Of a stretch of DNA of 64,000 nt, positions 50,700-62,488 are shown piece by piece (within the stretch, counting starts at the first letter, position 1; the number at the start of each line of letters is the position of its first letter). Location of the stretch: positions 18,557,837 through 18,621,836 of the forward strand of contig NC_026660.2 in the NCBI RefSeq assembly GCF_000004075.3, given 5' to 3'. The notes under the pieces are model-generated. The model was given only the letters and a program-made list of their open reading frames with translations, was not told the DNA's origin and did not search any database. The DNA comes from Cucumis sativus. Lineage: Eukaryota > Streptophyta > Magnoliopsida > Cucurbitales > Cucurbitaceae. Both the position numbers and the translations under genes were made by a program.

Positions 50700-52379
50700 T
50701 CAATTGATAACAAAATTTGAGATCTGTTATTGATAAATATGAATCGTTGTTTATTAGTGATATTGATAAATATAAAGTCTATTAGTGTTTATCATTGATA
50801 AAACGTAAAATTTTGTTATACTTCATAAATAATTTTAACAGTTTTGCAGTTTTCCATTTTTTAAAAATATCCATCAATTTTAAATCAAACCCTTCATAAA
50901 AAGAAAAAATAATCAAACTTTCAATTCGTATCAATTTAAACTTTATACTAAAAATTCTAAATTTTTGTAATTTATTTTGAGGATTTAAATTGATATAGTT
51001 ATTCGTTGAAAGTTTAATTGATATAGATAAAAGAATAGTATCAATAATAATAAATTAAAAGTGTGTAAAAAATTAAAAAAGAAAGAAAAGAATAGAAAGT
51101 ATATTATTTTAGTAATTAAATGATTTTTTTTTAAAAAAGGGAGAGTGTAATAAATAAATAATTGGAGTATCTTGGGAGACTGCGTGCTAGGTACGAGTAC
51201 ACCACTCTCTCCACTCTCATTTCTTCCTTCCTTCCCTCTTAACTCCCAGGTTCCCCTCAGATCCCATCGTCGCCGGAAGGTTTGCTCCTCAAATTCATTC
51301 CTTGTCTCTTAGATCTTCTCTTTATCTTTCTGTTTTCCTCTTTTTAATCCACAATCTACCTTTGTTTTCCCCCCCATTTTCTTCTTCCTTCATCATCTAC
51401 CATTGTTTTATCGCATTCCTTCTCTAGATCTACTACTTGATTCATTCTCTTTGGATTTTCCTGTTTCTCCTTCCGGGTACCTCTCAATTGCTGAAACTAT
51501 CAGATCTTGTTTCTTTCGCATCTTTGATTTTGTTCTTTTCTGACTGTGCTTAAGGGTTTTGCAGGATCTGTGGTATATGCCTACATTTTAACTGTTTCTT
51601 ACTTTTTGGTCAAGTGATCGGTTTTTGAGATGGGTTTTTACGCTAGAACTTAGTACTCAGCTCAGCTGGGATATTCTTCTTGTGTTCCTGTGTGGGTTTT
51701 TTACTGTAAACAAATTAAATCAAATCACACCACTGTATGGGATTAGTATAACTGGTTGTTTTGTTTTGAAATTGATGCTATTGTTAATGGCTTCATGTGT
51801 CTTGTGTTCCGTTTTTCAATGTCTTGTTTGTCTTGGTATAATCTTTTTGTTTGGAGATCTATTGCTCTTACTATATCTTCTTTAATTTCATCACGACAGC
51901 TTTAGGCCTTGTCAGTATCTTCTTCATTTAGGTTGGGATTTATTTATTTATTTATTCAGCTGGCAGTCTTTACCACAGAAACAGGTCTTGTGGCTAGTTT
52001 TTCCAATATATATATATTATACCATCGTAAAAGAATATTATTATTATCTCAGACCTAACTGTTGAAAGTATGAGTCGTTAGATACCAAAGTTAGAAAAAC
52101 CCATGAACTGTTACGACTAAGGGAATTAACATGAAAACATGGATCAAGTGTGATGTTCAAACATCAAGTTTGATGTTTTATTATAGTAGAGGCTTGAGTT
52201 TTACATTTTAACTCGAGATTTCTTTGGATACTTGATAGGACTATTTGCAATATATGAGATCCTTCAGCCATCGATTTTCACTCATTTATGTTCTCAGTCT
52301 TCTGATCTTTATTATTATTCTTTTTCCTGGTTGTAAGGCAAGCTTCTGAGTTGTGACATTTCAAAGAAACCGAAGTGCC
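50700..52379 (+). other. Promoter, leader and probable leader intron of the SPIRAL1-like gene
   Basis: 50705..50880 has AT-rich words (CTATTAGTG, TTATCATTGATAAA, AAATTTTGTTATA) like the inverted-repeat element at 37.9 kb. From about 51200 a pyrimidine-rich leader begins (CTCTCCACTCTC, CTTCCTTCC). A likely leader intron runs from the donor after GCCGGAAG (near 51280) to an acceptor just before TTCTGAGTTGTGACA (near 52340). Confidence 0.55.
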
Positions 52380-53113
52380 ATGGGGGGTCGTGGAGTTAGC
52401 AGTGGTGGGGGGCAGAGCTCACTGGGGTACCTGTTTGGTGATGGAGATGCTCCTAATGCAGGTGCACCAAAAGGTGGCCGCCAAGCACCGCCGCCTCCAA
52501 GTGAAGCGAAGACTATATCCAAACCAGCAGTGTCTAAACCTGCTGCTACTGCTTCACCACCTGCAGATATTTCCAAGCAGATTCCAGCTGGTATTCACAG
52601 TAGCTCATCAAACAACTATTTGAGGGCAGATGGTCAAAACACTGGCAATTTCATAACGGTATAGCTACCCTTTATGAGTATTCTGCAATTTATTTGGTCT
52701 AATTTGACTGCTAGCATGTTGCCGATGATTGATACATATATAATCTTGGATTAGGGTCCATATTGCACCTATTTAGTTTAGCATACGATACGTCAATTGC
52801 AGTTTGCTTGGATTAGATGTTTACTGCACCTATTTATCTAGTCTCGTCCTCCTCTTTCTACCTATCTTTGAATTGTACGATCCAAGAGTAGTAGCCAAAC
52901 GGGCATGTGCTAAAAGAAGATTGTACTGTAACTGATCTTTTGCCAAAATGGGACCATGATATACCTTGATATGATATAATCAAAAAGGGGATTATAGTGA
53001 TTTATTAGCTTTGTTTGTGGATGGTGCAGGATCGGCCTTCAACCAAGGTTCACGCCGCCCCGGGCGGGGGATCTTCTCTGGATTATCTGTTTGGTGGTGC
53101 TGGTGGAAAATGA
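52380..53113 (+). CDS. SPIRAL1-like microtubule-associated protein
   Basis: Two coding exons, 52380..52658 and 53030..53113, joined in phase 0, give 120 aa; Arabidopsis SPR1 has 119. The conserved N-terminus MGGRGVSSGGGQSSLGYLFG and C-terminus GGGSSLDYLFGGAGGK are the two related terminal motifs of the SPIRAL1 family. The middle is a Pro/Ala/Ser-rich linker (PPPPSEAK, KPAATASPP). SPIRAL1 proteins bind plus ends of cortical microtubules and maintain directional cell expansion; the family acts redundantly. The ATG at 52380 is chosen because it starts the family motif; an upstream in-frame extension has no ATG. The gene sits between two divergently oriented tRNA-Asp genes. Confidence 0.96.
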
Positions 53114-54105
53114 AACCTGCAAATCAGAACTAAATAGAGCTATTTGACGATCCATTTTATGTGAATTTTTATATCGTGTCGAAGGGGCAATGTTTTTTTT
53201 TCTTCTTTTCTTCCATCTGAAACGATACTATGGCAGGACGATATGCTTTTCGATGTAATGTGTAGATGCTTATGGTTTCTGCTCTCTGTTCTTGGGTTTG
53301 ATTCAGTCAAAATTTTATTTTGGATTCATGAAAAGCTGTTGTGAGCTATCCGTGTCTGTCAAGGATCTTTCTTACAAGTAATGCATAAACTCTCTTTTAT
53401 CTTCATGGTCTTCTATTTCTATTCAGATTAGCTCCATTTCTTCAAACTCCAAATGACTTCTTAATCTAAAAGGCAGAAACATAGATTGAACTTTTCTTCA
53501 TTCTTTCTTCTTAAACTAATTGGTTTTGTGAAGTTGTTGGATTTATCAACAATATCTTGAATGGAATTTAGTATAACGGATCAAAATGTACATTAAATTA
53601 CATCATCGGAAAAAGAAAAAAAACTCACAAGTTTCAATTTTTACATTTATAGAAATTTAAAAAAATTACTTAAAATTTGTAATTGGAAAATTCATAATTT
53701 TATAATCTTTTTACACATTATGTAAGTAATTATTTTTAATTTGGAAAGCTACTATTACTTGAATTTTGCAAATCAATCATAATTAAGATAGTTCTATAAA
53801 ACTAATTGTAATCATTTTATCAAAACATTGTCAATTACTATAATGTTTTACATATAAACCTAATATCACACAATTTGTAATCTTTTCTAACTATTTAAGT
53901 AATGATTTAAGGTCACGTCTACCTCTTTATAAACGTAATCCATTGATCATAACCTAAAAGGATTACTATTATTGTTACTATAACAATACAAAAAATTATG
54001 AATGTCACATTTACCACTATCGTTATCATTAGGGTCTAACTAAACAGAATTACAGAAATTATTATTTGTTTAAATCAAAAATTAATTTGTGCACTATCAA
54101 AGGAA
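53114..54105. other. 3' UTR of SPIRAL1-like gene and spacer
   Basis: The first 250 bp or so are the presumed 3' UTR. The rest is AT-rich DNA with nothing recognisable before the tRNA gene. Confidence 0.45.
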
Positions 54106-54177
54106 GTCGTTGTAGTATAGTGGTAAGTATTCCCGCCTGTCACGCGGGTGACCCGGGTTCGATCCCCGGCAACGGCG
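54106..54177 (+). tRNA. tRNA-Asp (anticodon GTC)
   Basis: Identical by eye over all 72 nt to the minus-strand copy at 50628..50699, including discriminator G. CAA lies just upstream (CTATCAAAGGAA) and TTTT runs follow within 15 nt (CGTTTTAATTTTTT), fitting Pol III start and stop signals. Both genes look functional. Confidence 0.97.
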
Positions 54178-55323
54178 TCGTTTTAATTTTTTGTTTTCTA
54201 CGTGTCTTTTAATTACGATTAAATTAAATAAGAAAGTGAAAGTATATTTTTAGTCTTTGGATATAGTTTTGATTTGGTTCATATATTTTAAATTTTATTT
54301 TTCAATTTTCAGATTCTGAGTTTAGATTTAATTTACTTCTTTTGTTTTAAAAGATTTTTTTTTTTTTGAGTTAAGGTTTATTAATTAATTTTAAAGATTT
54401 AAAAATATAATAATTAAAATTAAAATCTCAATTGGTTATTTTTAAAGATAATGTAATATTGAAACTATTTACATATTTTGTAAATAATTTTTATTTTTAT
54501 TTTTGGTATTCCTAACAATTGTCATTTTTCGTAATTATTTTTAGTATTCCATATTTTTCTCTATTTATGTTTATTGTATATTATCCTTTATAATAATTAT
54601 AAATTCCCTTAAATCTCGCCTATTTTCCTTTATATACCAAACACAAGAAAAATGGTGCAATGTGGCATATGTTTTCCCATCAATTTAAAAGATGTCTTTA
54701 TCACACATACATCAAACTTGCCTGCTCTTTCCTTACAGATTTAAAAGAAAAATGTCTTTATCATAAGTCAAATCATAAACATTACAAATATAAAGTTGTT
54801 TTCTTTATCCTTGATTCAATTTTTGCATTCAAATATAGTCTCAATTCAAATATAGTAGTAGTCGTAGAACTTTAACTAGTTGTTTGAGATAAAAGAATAG
54901 AGTTATAAAATCATAAATCCATAATAAAAGAAGTTAATAAAATATATAATCGGATGTTTCTTTTAGTTTTGAAGTCGAAATCCAAAAACTCTTTAGACTA
55001 AAGAAAGAAAGAAATTCATTTCTAACTTCAAATTTTCAAATTTCAATAAATAAATGAAAGAGAGAAAACAACCGCCGGCAAATTAACTCTTTTGTAAACT
55101 ATTCAATGAAGGGCACAATAAAATTAACAAAAGCTACCCATGTTATTGATCTCAATTCAATGTTTGGGAAGAGAAGGATACACAAAATAAATAACAAGCA
55201 ACATTCTTCTAAGCCTTAAATTATACTGAAGGGGAAAAAATATGGCATAAGTAATAAGAAAACTAGCAAAAGACTCATCAAATCTATTGCATCCAAATGT
55301 GTTTCCCTTGTTCCTTACAAAAC
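54178..55323. other. AT-rich spacer and 3' flank of the RGP gene
   Basis: No gene supported. The last 250 bp are the presumed 3' UTR of the minus-strand RGP gene. Confidence 0.45.
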
Positions 55324-57534
55324 CTACTTCTTGGCAGGGCCGTTGGAGTCCCCTCCAGCAGAGTTGAGCTCATCCCAAGCTTCAATCCAAGTGACCATTG
55401 CCTCAGACAGCTTAAGGAAGTAAGGATCGATGGGGCCGAGTTTCTCCTTCACTAGCTTCGACAGTTCGATGTAGCATTTCTGAACCGTTGTGCATTCTTT
55501 TGGGAGGACGACCGACTGGAAGAACGGGATTATGTCTTCTTGCCAGAAGATACCTTTGTACTCCTTTTTGAGGTTCACGAATGGGTTGCTGGCTTTGCTG
55601 TGCCATATGTAGGGAAGCCCTGTTTTCACTCCCCATCCCAAATGGTCACAAATTACCTGCAACAAGTTCATTAATCAATACTTTAACTCTGCATTTGGCT
55701 AGAGAGAAAGAGAAAAGGGTCACATTTTGGGTATATATACCTTAACACACCAACCGGCCCACATGTCGTCGTATCTTCCAATTGGCTGGCCATCACCCAT
55801 GAGTCCAAAATACATAGCAGGTCCAATCAGTTCACGGTTGAAAGCAAGATTCATTCCACACATGGGAAACAAGGTTCCCTTGGGAATTGTCAAGACTGCA
55901 TCTACATACCTGATTTACAAAGAACATCTCAATAATTTATGCATATTGGAATAGAAGGAAACATATCGGTGGTCGAGCTAAACTAATTGGAACACAACAG
56001 CAATAATCCATACACACCTGGAGTTTCTTTCACGAGGCTTAACGAGCTGTGTAGGAGCATCGTAGTCAGGGATGTTAAGCCAAAGTCCATGAGAAACTGC
56101 AGTTGGGACACCCTCACGGAGACTGAAAGGGTATCCACGCACAAAGTCCGCACCTTCTCTATATGGATCATACAGAGTGTTGAAGAAATTTGGGGTGGCC
56201 GGTGATAGAAGGTTCTTTATGTGCTGCTCGAGCGCATTGATATCTTTGTCTGAGGGGTCCTTTGCAACCTGCAATAACGGATTTACAAGAAACCATCAAA
56301 TGTTGATCACCTACAGATCAAGACAGAGCTGCAGAATATGTATTTAAAGGTGCAAACAAATCACTTCCATCCCATTCTCTCAGTCAGCAACAGGTACTTC
56401 TCAACCACTCATCGGTAACAAAAGATGTAAACCACAGGGTGGTATAGAAGGCCAACGTCATTCACAAAATAACCATTAAACCAAATGCTATTGCTGCTTA
56501 AACGGAAAGATTAAAGTAAATTCATTCTCCCTACTAATATTGACCAGAAGATAAAAGGGGTTGCTTGGGACTCATTTAAAGAAGCTTATGTTTCGTTGGA
56601 TCAAAAGAACTGTTTCAAACAAACAAGCATTTCAACAAGATCTGTTTCTCCCTCGCATATACAAATTCAACAGCAGTTAACAATTTTGCAAGAGAACCGG
56701 GTTGACCACACAAGTCATCAATCGCTAAGACCGAAACCTGTTCGACAACTATTTGGTTTTTGAAAAGTATACTAGTTTTCACAACACATTTGAATTTACA
56801 TCCAAAATCTAAAAAAACTAATTTTATTTTATAGTTGTCAAACCTTAACTTGGATTTTGAATATTCACTCCCAAAGAGTAGACTACAACAGAGTGAAAAC
56901 ATGGTATGATTAGTGTTTATAAGCTTTATTTTTAAAAAAAAACAAAGGGTTAACAGACGGAGCTTGTCAAATTCAGAAAAGAAAAAAAAAAGAATCAAGG
57001 GAATGAAAGGAAAAGCATAATTGAACAACCACATGAAGAAGTCAGAACATGAAAATCCAGAACAACCCCCCGAAATAAAAAGCTCATTGCAACAATCAAA
57101 CAAACAAGTAGATCTACAAAACACTGGACATCCCTATGAACACAGAACACAAGTAAATCAAAAAATCAAGCACAAGAAAACTCCAAAAAGCAAAATCAAG
57201 CAGATCTTACAAAGCAATCATCATCAATTGTGAAGATGTACTTCTTCTTGGAAACCATATAGCCAAAGCATCGACAAGCAGAATCCTTAAATGAAATGCA
57301 AGAGGCCTTGGGACCCAGAATCCGATTGATATCATTCCGATTGTAGAGTTCATAGTCGAATCCTTCTGGAACCTTGATAGTCTTTGAAGGGTCCCCATCT
57401 TGAACAATGATCAAATGATATTGCTCGAAAAAGGGTCTCCACATCTCCAAGAAATCAAGGTTTCGGATCGTGGGGATGACAATATCAAGTTCATCTTTCA
57501 AAAGGGGAGTGGGTTTGACCGAAGCTCCCGCCAT
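55324..57534 (-). CDS. UDP-arabinopyranose mutase / reversibly glycosylated polypeptide (RGP)
   Basis: Four exons from high to low: 57534..57211, 56268..56018, 55909..55741 and 55656..55324; 358 aa against 357 for Arabidopsis RGP1, phases consistent. The sequence follows the family from the start: [34 protein letters not shown], the metal/nucleotide-binding DDDC at the end of exon 1, and [14 protein letters not shown], in which R152 corresponds to the reversibly glycosylated Arg158 of RGP1. [20 protein letters not shown] and [13 protein letters not shown] follow. The enzyme interconverts UDP-arabinopyranose and UDP-arabinofuranose on the cytosolic face of the Golgi, feeding arabinan, arabinoxylan and glycoprotein synthesis. 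There is no signal peptide, as expected. The class (RGP1/2 rather than the divergent RGP5) fits full conservation of these motifs. Confidence 0.97.
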
Positions 57535-59807
57535 TGTTGACCAATTAACAAAGCTGCAAAAGCTTCAATCAGAGAGAGAGAGAGAGGGAAGGACTTGGGT
57601 TAGACTTGGAGCGAAGAGAATGGAGAAGATGATTATATATATATACACACACAGAAAAAAAAAAGGGATTTGGATTTGTTTTGAGTAAATTTGAGATTCT
57701 TCTTGGGGCATTTGGACATTTGGATTTTTGGATCCCGATCTGCCCCCTTTATTTTTCTTTATTATTTTCACTCCAACTAAATGTTTAACCCAAAGCTTAC
57801 GTTTTACAATATCGATATCTATCACATGGCCAGATCTTAATTTTACGAAAAATTTTGATAAAAATAACAACAAAATATTAATTTTAAGAGATATTTTCTA
57901 AAAAAAATTATAGAAATAAAATCCATTTCAATACGTAAATTTAAATTAGTAAATAACTATTTTATTAACTTTACAAAATATACATGTCAAAAATTCAAAT
58001 AACTATATTATATTTATATGAGTGATATTTTGAGGTTTATTTTTTGTGTTTTGAAAACTTTTATACAATACAACGAAAATATCAATTGACTCTATATATT
58101 AATATCGAATCTAAGAAAACATGAAAATATCAACGTGGTGATGAAAATTTAATACTAAGTTATAAAACACTTCGATAATTTTGATTTTTAAGAAAATGAC
58201 CCTTTATTTGTTTTTTTTTTTTTTTTTTTGAATAAGAAGTAGTAATCTGTTAATTAATAAACTGAATTGTTACAGGCTAAAATTTAATAATTAAATTGTT
58301 AAATTAATCAAAATTTAGGAAAGAAAATGTTTATATATATAGGTGGCCTTTTTCCATTGGGGTTTGAAATTGAATTAGGAAAGTGATGACCAATGGAGTA
58401 ACGTTGTTTCCATTTGAATAGAATTTTATTCAAATGGAATTTAATGTGATGGTTTAATGTTTTAAATCACCAAAATTGGTAACTCATTCTTCATTCTCTC
58501 TAAATATATATATTACAGTAAATTTCTAACTTTGGATATTAATCTCATTTGTGGTTTACCTCTTAAAATATAAAATATTTCCGCATTTATTATAGAACGT
58601 GGATAGTTTTGTGTAACATAAAAAAAAAATATATATATATATAGATCGAGAATAATTCTTTGATACGTCTTTTTAGTGAGACGAACTAAAACAAAGAAAA
58701 CAATAACAAACATGGATATTCCAAAAGTATATGGATCGAAATGGACAAAATTTAAATTAACGAGGCTTCAAATTAATCAAGTATATATATTCTTGTTTTA
58801 TTTTTCACTAATTTTCTACAGCTATCTCATCTAGTTTTATTCACTCAACTTTTTAAATGTTGAACGGAGTGCTTAAACTCTCATATTTATACTTTTTAAA
58901 GTATCTAAACTTAAAAAAAAAACGTAATCATTAACTCACAAACTGGTTGAAAAAAGTACTTATGTTATAAATTGAAAGACTAGACGTTACTCAATTAATC
59001 CAAACATTAATTCTTCTAATAAATAGCTTCTTTTGTGAGAGGAAGCTAAATAAAGAATGCATACTAAACATAACCATCAAATCAACTGTTATTAATTTGA
59101 AAGTTAATGCAAATGACAAAATATTTACGTAATATATCGAAATTTTAGATATTATCGCTGTTTGGGAGAGTATAAAATCTAAAATTTTATTTTATTCTAT
59201 AAATATTTTAATTTTTTATATTATGATAATTTAAAATAAAATATTAAAAATGTAAACATGAAGGGAAAAGAAGATTTAAATGAAAAATGAAAGAAGAAAA
59301 AAAAAAGAATGGAAATGAGAACGTAAAGAAGAGGGTTAGTGGAAGTCAGTTATGTTGACAATTTTGTATGACAGCTATTAAATTTGGCGTATTAAATATG
59401 TGATTTCCTTTTATTTCTCTTTTTAATTATTAGGGTTTAGGTTAGACATAGGACCAGAATTTCATATATATATATATATATATAATTTAATTTAGGTTAG
59501 AATCACTTTTAATAACTTTCTTACAAAGCATTACTTTTAGTTCCTAACCTACGAAATTAATTAGTGTGAAAATTTAAGGAGGTTTATTGCATAAATAAAT
59601 GCATAAACTAATGGGTAATATAAAGTTTGCATTATAAAATAAAAGGCTAATTATAATTATTAGTAATTTTAAAAATAATAATTAACTATATACATAATTT
59701 TAAAAAAATTACAAATATATCAATTACATAAGACTTATTAGATTTTGACAAGTTGGAATTAAATTATTACAAAATTGAAAGTATAATAATTAAATAGTTA
59801 ATATGGG

Positions 59808-59810
<3 letters not shown>

Positions 59811-59842
<32 letters not shown>
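59811..59842. repeat. (TA)16 microsatellite
   Basis: Uninterrupted TA dinucleotides for 32 bp. Confidence 0.95.
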
Positions 59843-59847
<5 letters not shown>

Positions 59848-59975
59848 TCGGTTTTAAAGTTATTTTATTAATGTTTAAAATTCTGTTTTTTTATTAAAAA
59901 AGACAGCTAAGATGGTTAAGAAAGGAGAGATAGAATGTTAGAACGTGTCGAAGAGCCACACCCTTAGGCCTTAGC

Positions 59976-59999
59976 GCAGCCGCAGCCGCAGCCGCAGCC
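59976..59999. repeat. (GCAGCC)4 microsatellite
   Basis: Four perfect hexamers, GC-rich in otherwise AT-rich DNA, about 500 bp before the cytochrome b5 start codon. Confidence 0.95.
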
Positions 60000-60491
60000 A
60001 GCAAGAAAGGGACAAAGGAAAGGCGTTCTCACGTTTGAATCCCAATCTTGGCTCTCTCTCTCCCTCCCTCCCCCTCCAACTTTCCTCCCTCTACTTCTTA
60101 CGCTTTTATTCTAATTCCCCATATCCCATCATTCCCCATCTCATCTCTCTCTTCTTCCTCTCCCATCTTCTTTATTCTTTTTTCCTTTTTCCTTTTATTT
60201 TATTATACTCTTTCTATTTAATTTAAAAATTACTAGGCTAAAATTCACATAAATAAAAATATATATGTTTTCTTTTGTTCATCATGATACTCACATTTTT
60301 TGTTGGGCTTTTTGTTTCTTTAGTAAATACTCCTATGGCCCAACGAAGGAATGGATGAGGCCCAAAGCCCACCAAGAAGTTCGATATTTCGAGGGCCAGT
60401 TCTTCAAAAAAGAGAAGAAAAAGAAAAAAATCCGATCGTGGTCGAACCAACCCGCGGCGGCGATTAGTCGACCAATCGCCAAAAGGGATCG

Positions 60492-62488
60492 ATGCCGAGC
60501 ATTTCGGCCCTCTATTCCATTCAAGAAGTCTCACAGCACAGTTCCAACGACGACTGTTGGATCATTATCGATGGCAAGGTACGGCCCTGACAATCTTCAT
60601 GGCCTCCTATAGTTTTATTTTCCTCATCCCTATATGATTCTTATGTAATTTCCTCTCTGGGTTGTTTTCGGTTCATGCTTGTTTTTGTTCTACTTGTGAT
60701 TCTAGAGATGTAAACTGAATTCAATTTTTATTGTTGATGATTGTCTTTTTGGGTTGGAGAGGTGGAGAGTTGAAGCTATAGTTTGACTGGAATTACCTGA
60801 ATTTGTCAATGTAATGGAGAGAATAGCAGCACACAAGCATATGATGTCCAAGATTCTTTGATTTATGTTGTTGATGGTTTGTAGGTTATCTGGATTTTAG
60901 GTAAGTGTTGATTATGATAGCTGTAAATGATAAGGAACATAAGTTAATTCTAAATGAGATCCTATTTAGAATAAAGTAATTATCTGTCAATATAGGTATG
61001 AATCATAAACTACTTTAAGAGGTGAAATCTGAGAAAGGCTATTGGCTTGAATTTCTCTTCTCCATCTAAAATATATTCTTCAACACTCTAAGATTCGTGT
61101 TGTTCCCACTCTTGGAGGCAGAGTGGAGATAACAGGATTCAGTGTTTTTGTGAATTAGGCCTGGGCTGTTTCATTCTTTTCGAAAAGAATGATTAGGACT
61201 TTCCCCTTCTATTAGCTAAGGAAAATAAAATTTACTAAGCCCAAATGTTTTTATTTTCTATAGTCCCACTTCAACTATGCTTTTACATTATTTATGTAGC
61301 ACAAATTTAAGTTTGCCCCTTAGAAAACCCAAAAAAAAGTTTGCACTTCCTTTTTTCCTCCTTACGCTTGAGCGCTGAAAGACTATTGTTGCACTTTATT
61401 AGGCCCCGAGCTTTAAAAAACATTGGCCCAATTAGAGTAGAAGGGAAAAAAGGAAGGATGGATTTGAAAACCCAACCAACAACATGGTTCACATTTGAAT
61501 CAGTAGATATATTTTAATGCTCAATTCATTGTCATGTCAAACGTTTAGGATTAACAATACTAAAGTAATGGGTTACTGTACTGAATTCAAATAAGACTAA
61601 AAGTTTCAATCTCCTCATAGAACTTATGTTAGTGTTTGAATCTGAGAATTTGCTTGAGTGGATATGTCATTTCTTATGATTTGTTGATTTCAAATTCTTG
61701 AGAGGTAATTGACTTTTTCGTGGGGTCTTTGAAACATTGGCCCACCATTTCCAGAATCTTTTTAAAATTTATGTGCTCATTTTCTTTATGGCAGCCTTTC
61801 AGTCAAGTCATCTAGTTTGTCAAAAATTGTGAATGTCTTTTCTATGAAAGAATTGTGTTTGAGGATGAGAAGGATGAGTCCTATCACTCATATTTTTCCT
61901 AGCTCACCATCTTTGCCACAAAAAACTGATATTTTCATTTTTACTTTATATTTGAGTCCCATGATCAGTTTTCTGTCGACCATTGACACCATTCTACGAC
62001 ACGTCAACCTCTTCTAACCATTTTGTGTGTTTTCTTTTAACGTATCTTCTCCAAGAGGACACACTTTGTCATTGCTTTAAATTGATATATTATCATTGTT
62101 AGGTATACGATTTAACTTCATATTTGGATGAGCATCCTGGTGGAGATGATGTTATTGTGGCTGCAACTGGTATGATTTTACTTTGTAATGTAAATTTCTC
62201 TACCAAATTTGAACAGTTACAAATATAACTTTTTGTCCTATCAAAGGCAGAGATGCCACGGATGATTTTGAAGATGCTGGTCATAGCAAAGATGCCAGGG
62301 AGTTGATGGAGAAGTTCTATATCGGCTTGCTTGATACATCTTCCTTGGATAGCCTAAAACTTGAAACGAATCAAGTAGACGGTTATGCAACTCGGGTTCA
62401 GACCTTGACAAAGCAATACTGGAAGGCCCCTGTTGCAGTAATTGGTATTTCTGTGGTACTTGGTTGGGCATACTTGCGCAAAAAGTGA
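60492..62488 (+). CDS. Cytochrome b5, tail-anchored
   Basis: Three exons: 60492..60578, 62103..62169 and 62247..62488; 131 aa, phases consistent. The heme-binding domain has SQHSSNDDCWIIIDGKVYDL, the HPGG motif with axial His40 (YLDEHPGGDDVI) and the second axial His64 (DAGHSKDA), followed by MEKFYIGLLD. The C-terminus APVAVIGISVVLGWAYLRKK is one membrane helix with a basic end, the form of an ER (sometimes plastid or mitochondrial) tail anchor. Cytochrome b5 passes electrons from NADH- or NADPH-reductases to desaturases, hydroxylases and P450s in the ER. Intron 1 is 1.5 kb and shows no recognised element. The start codon is the first in frame after an upstream region without ATG in that frame. 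Confidence 0.95.

Larger units (their letters stand above)
57535..60491. other. Divergent intergenic region between RGP and cytochrome b5 genes
   Basis: The start is the RGP leader, with a GA run near 57571..57586 and TA/CA repeats near 57634..57652. The middle is AT-rich with microsatellites. From about 59940 the DNA becomes GC-richer: (GCAGCC)4 at 59976, then a CT-rich tract 60048..60215, the likely promoter and leader of the cytochrome b5 gene. Confidence 0.5.

Noticed and set aside
50311-50703. 130-codon open frame on the minus strand starting MSRCSIVVSIPACHAGDPGS
   Set aside because: Its first part is a translation of the tRNA-Asp gene itself, a well-known source of false proteins.
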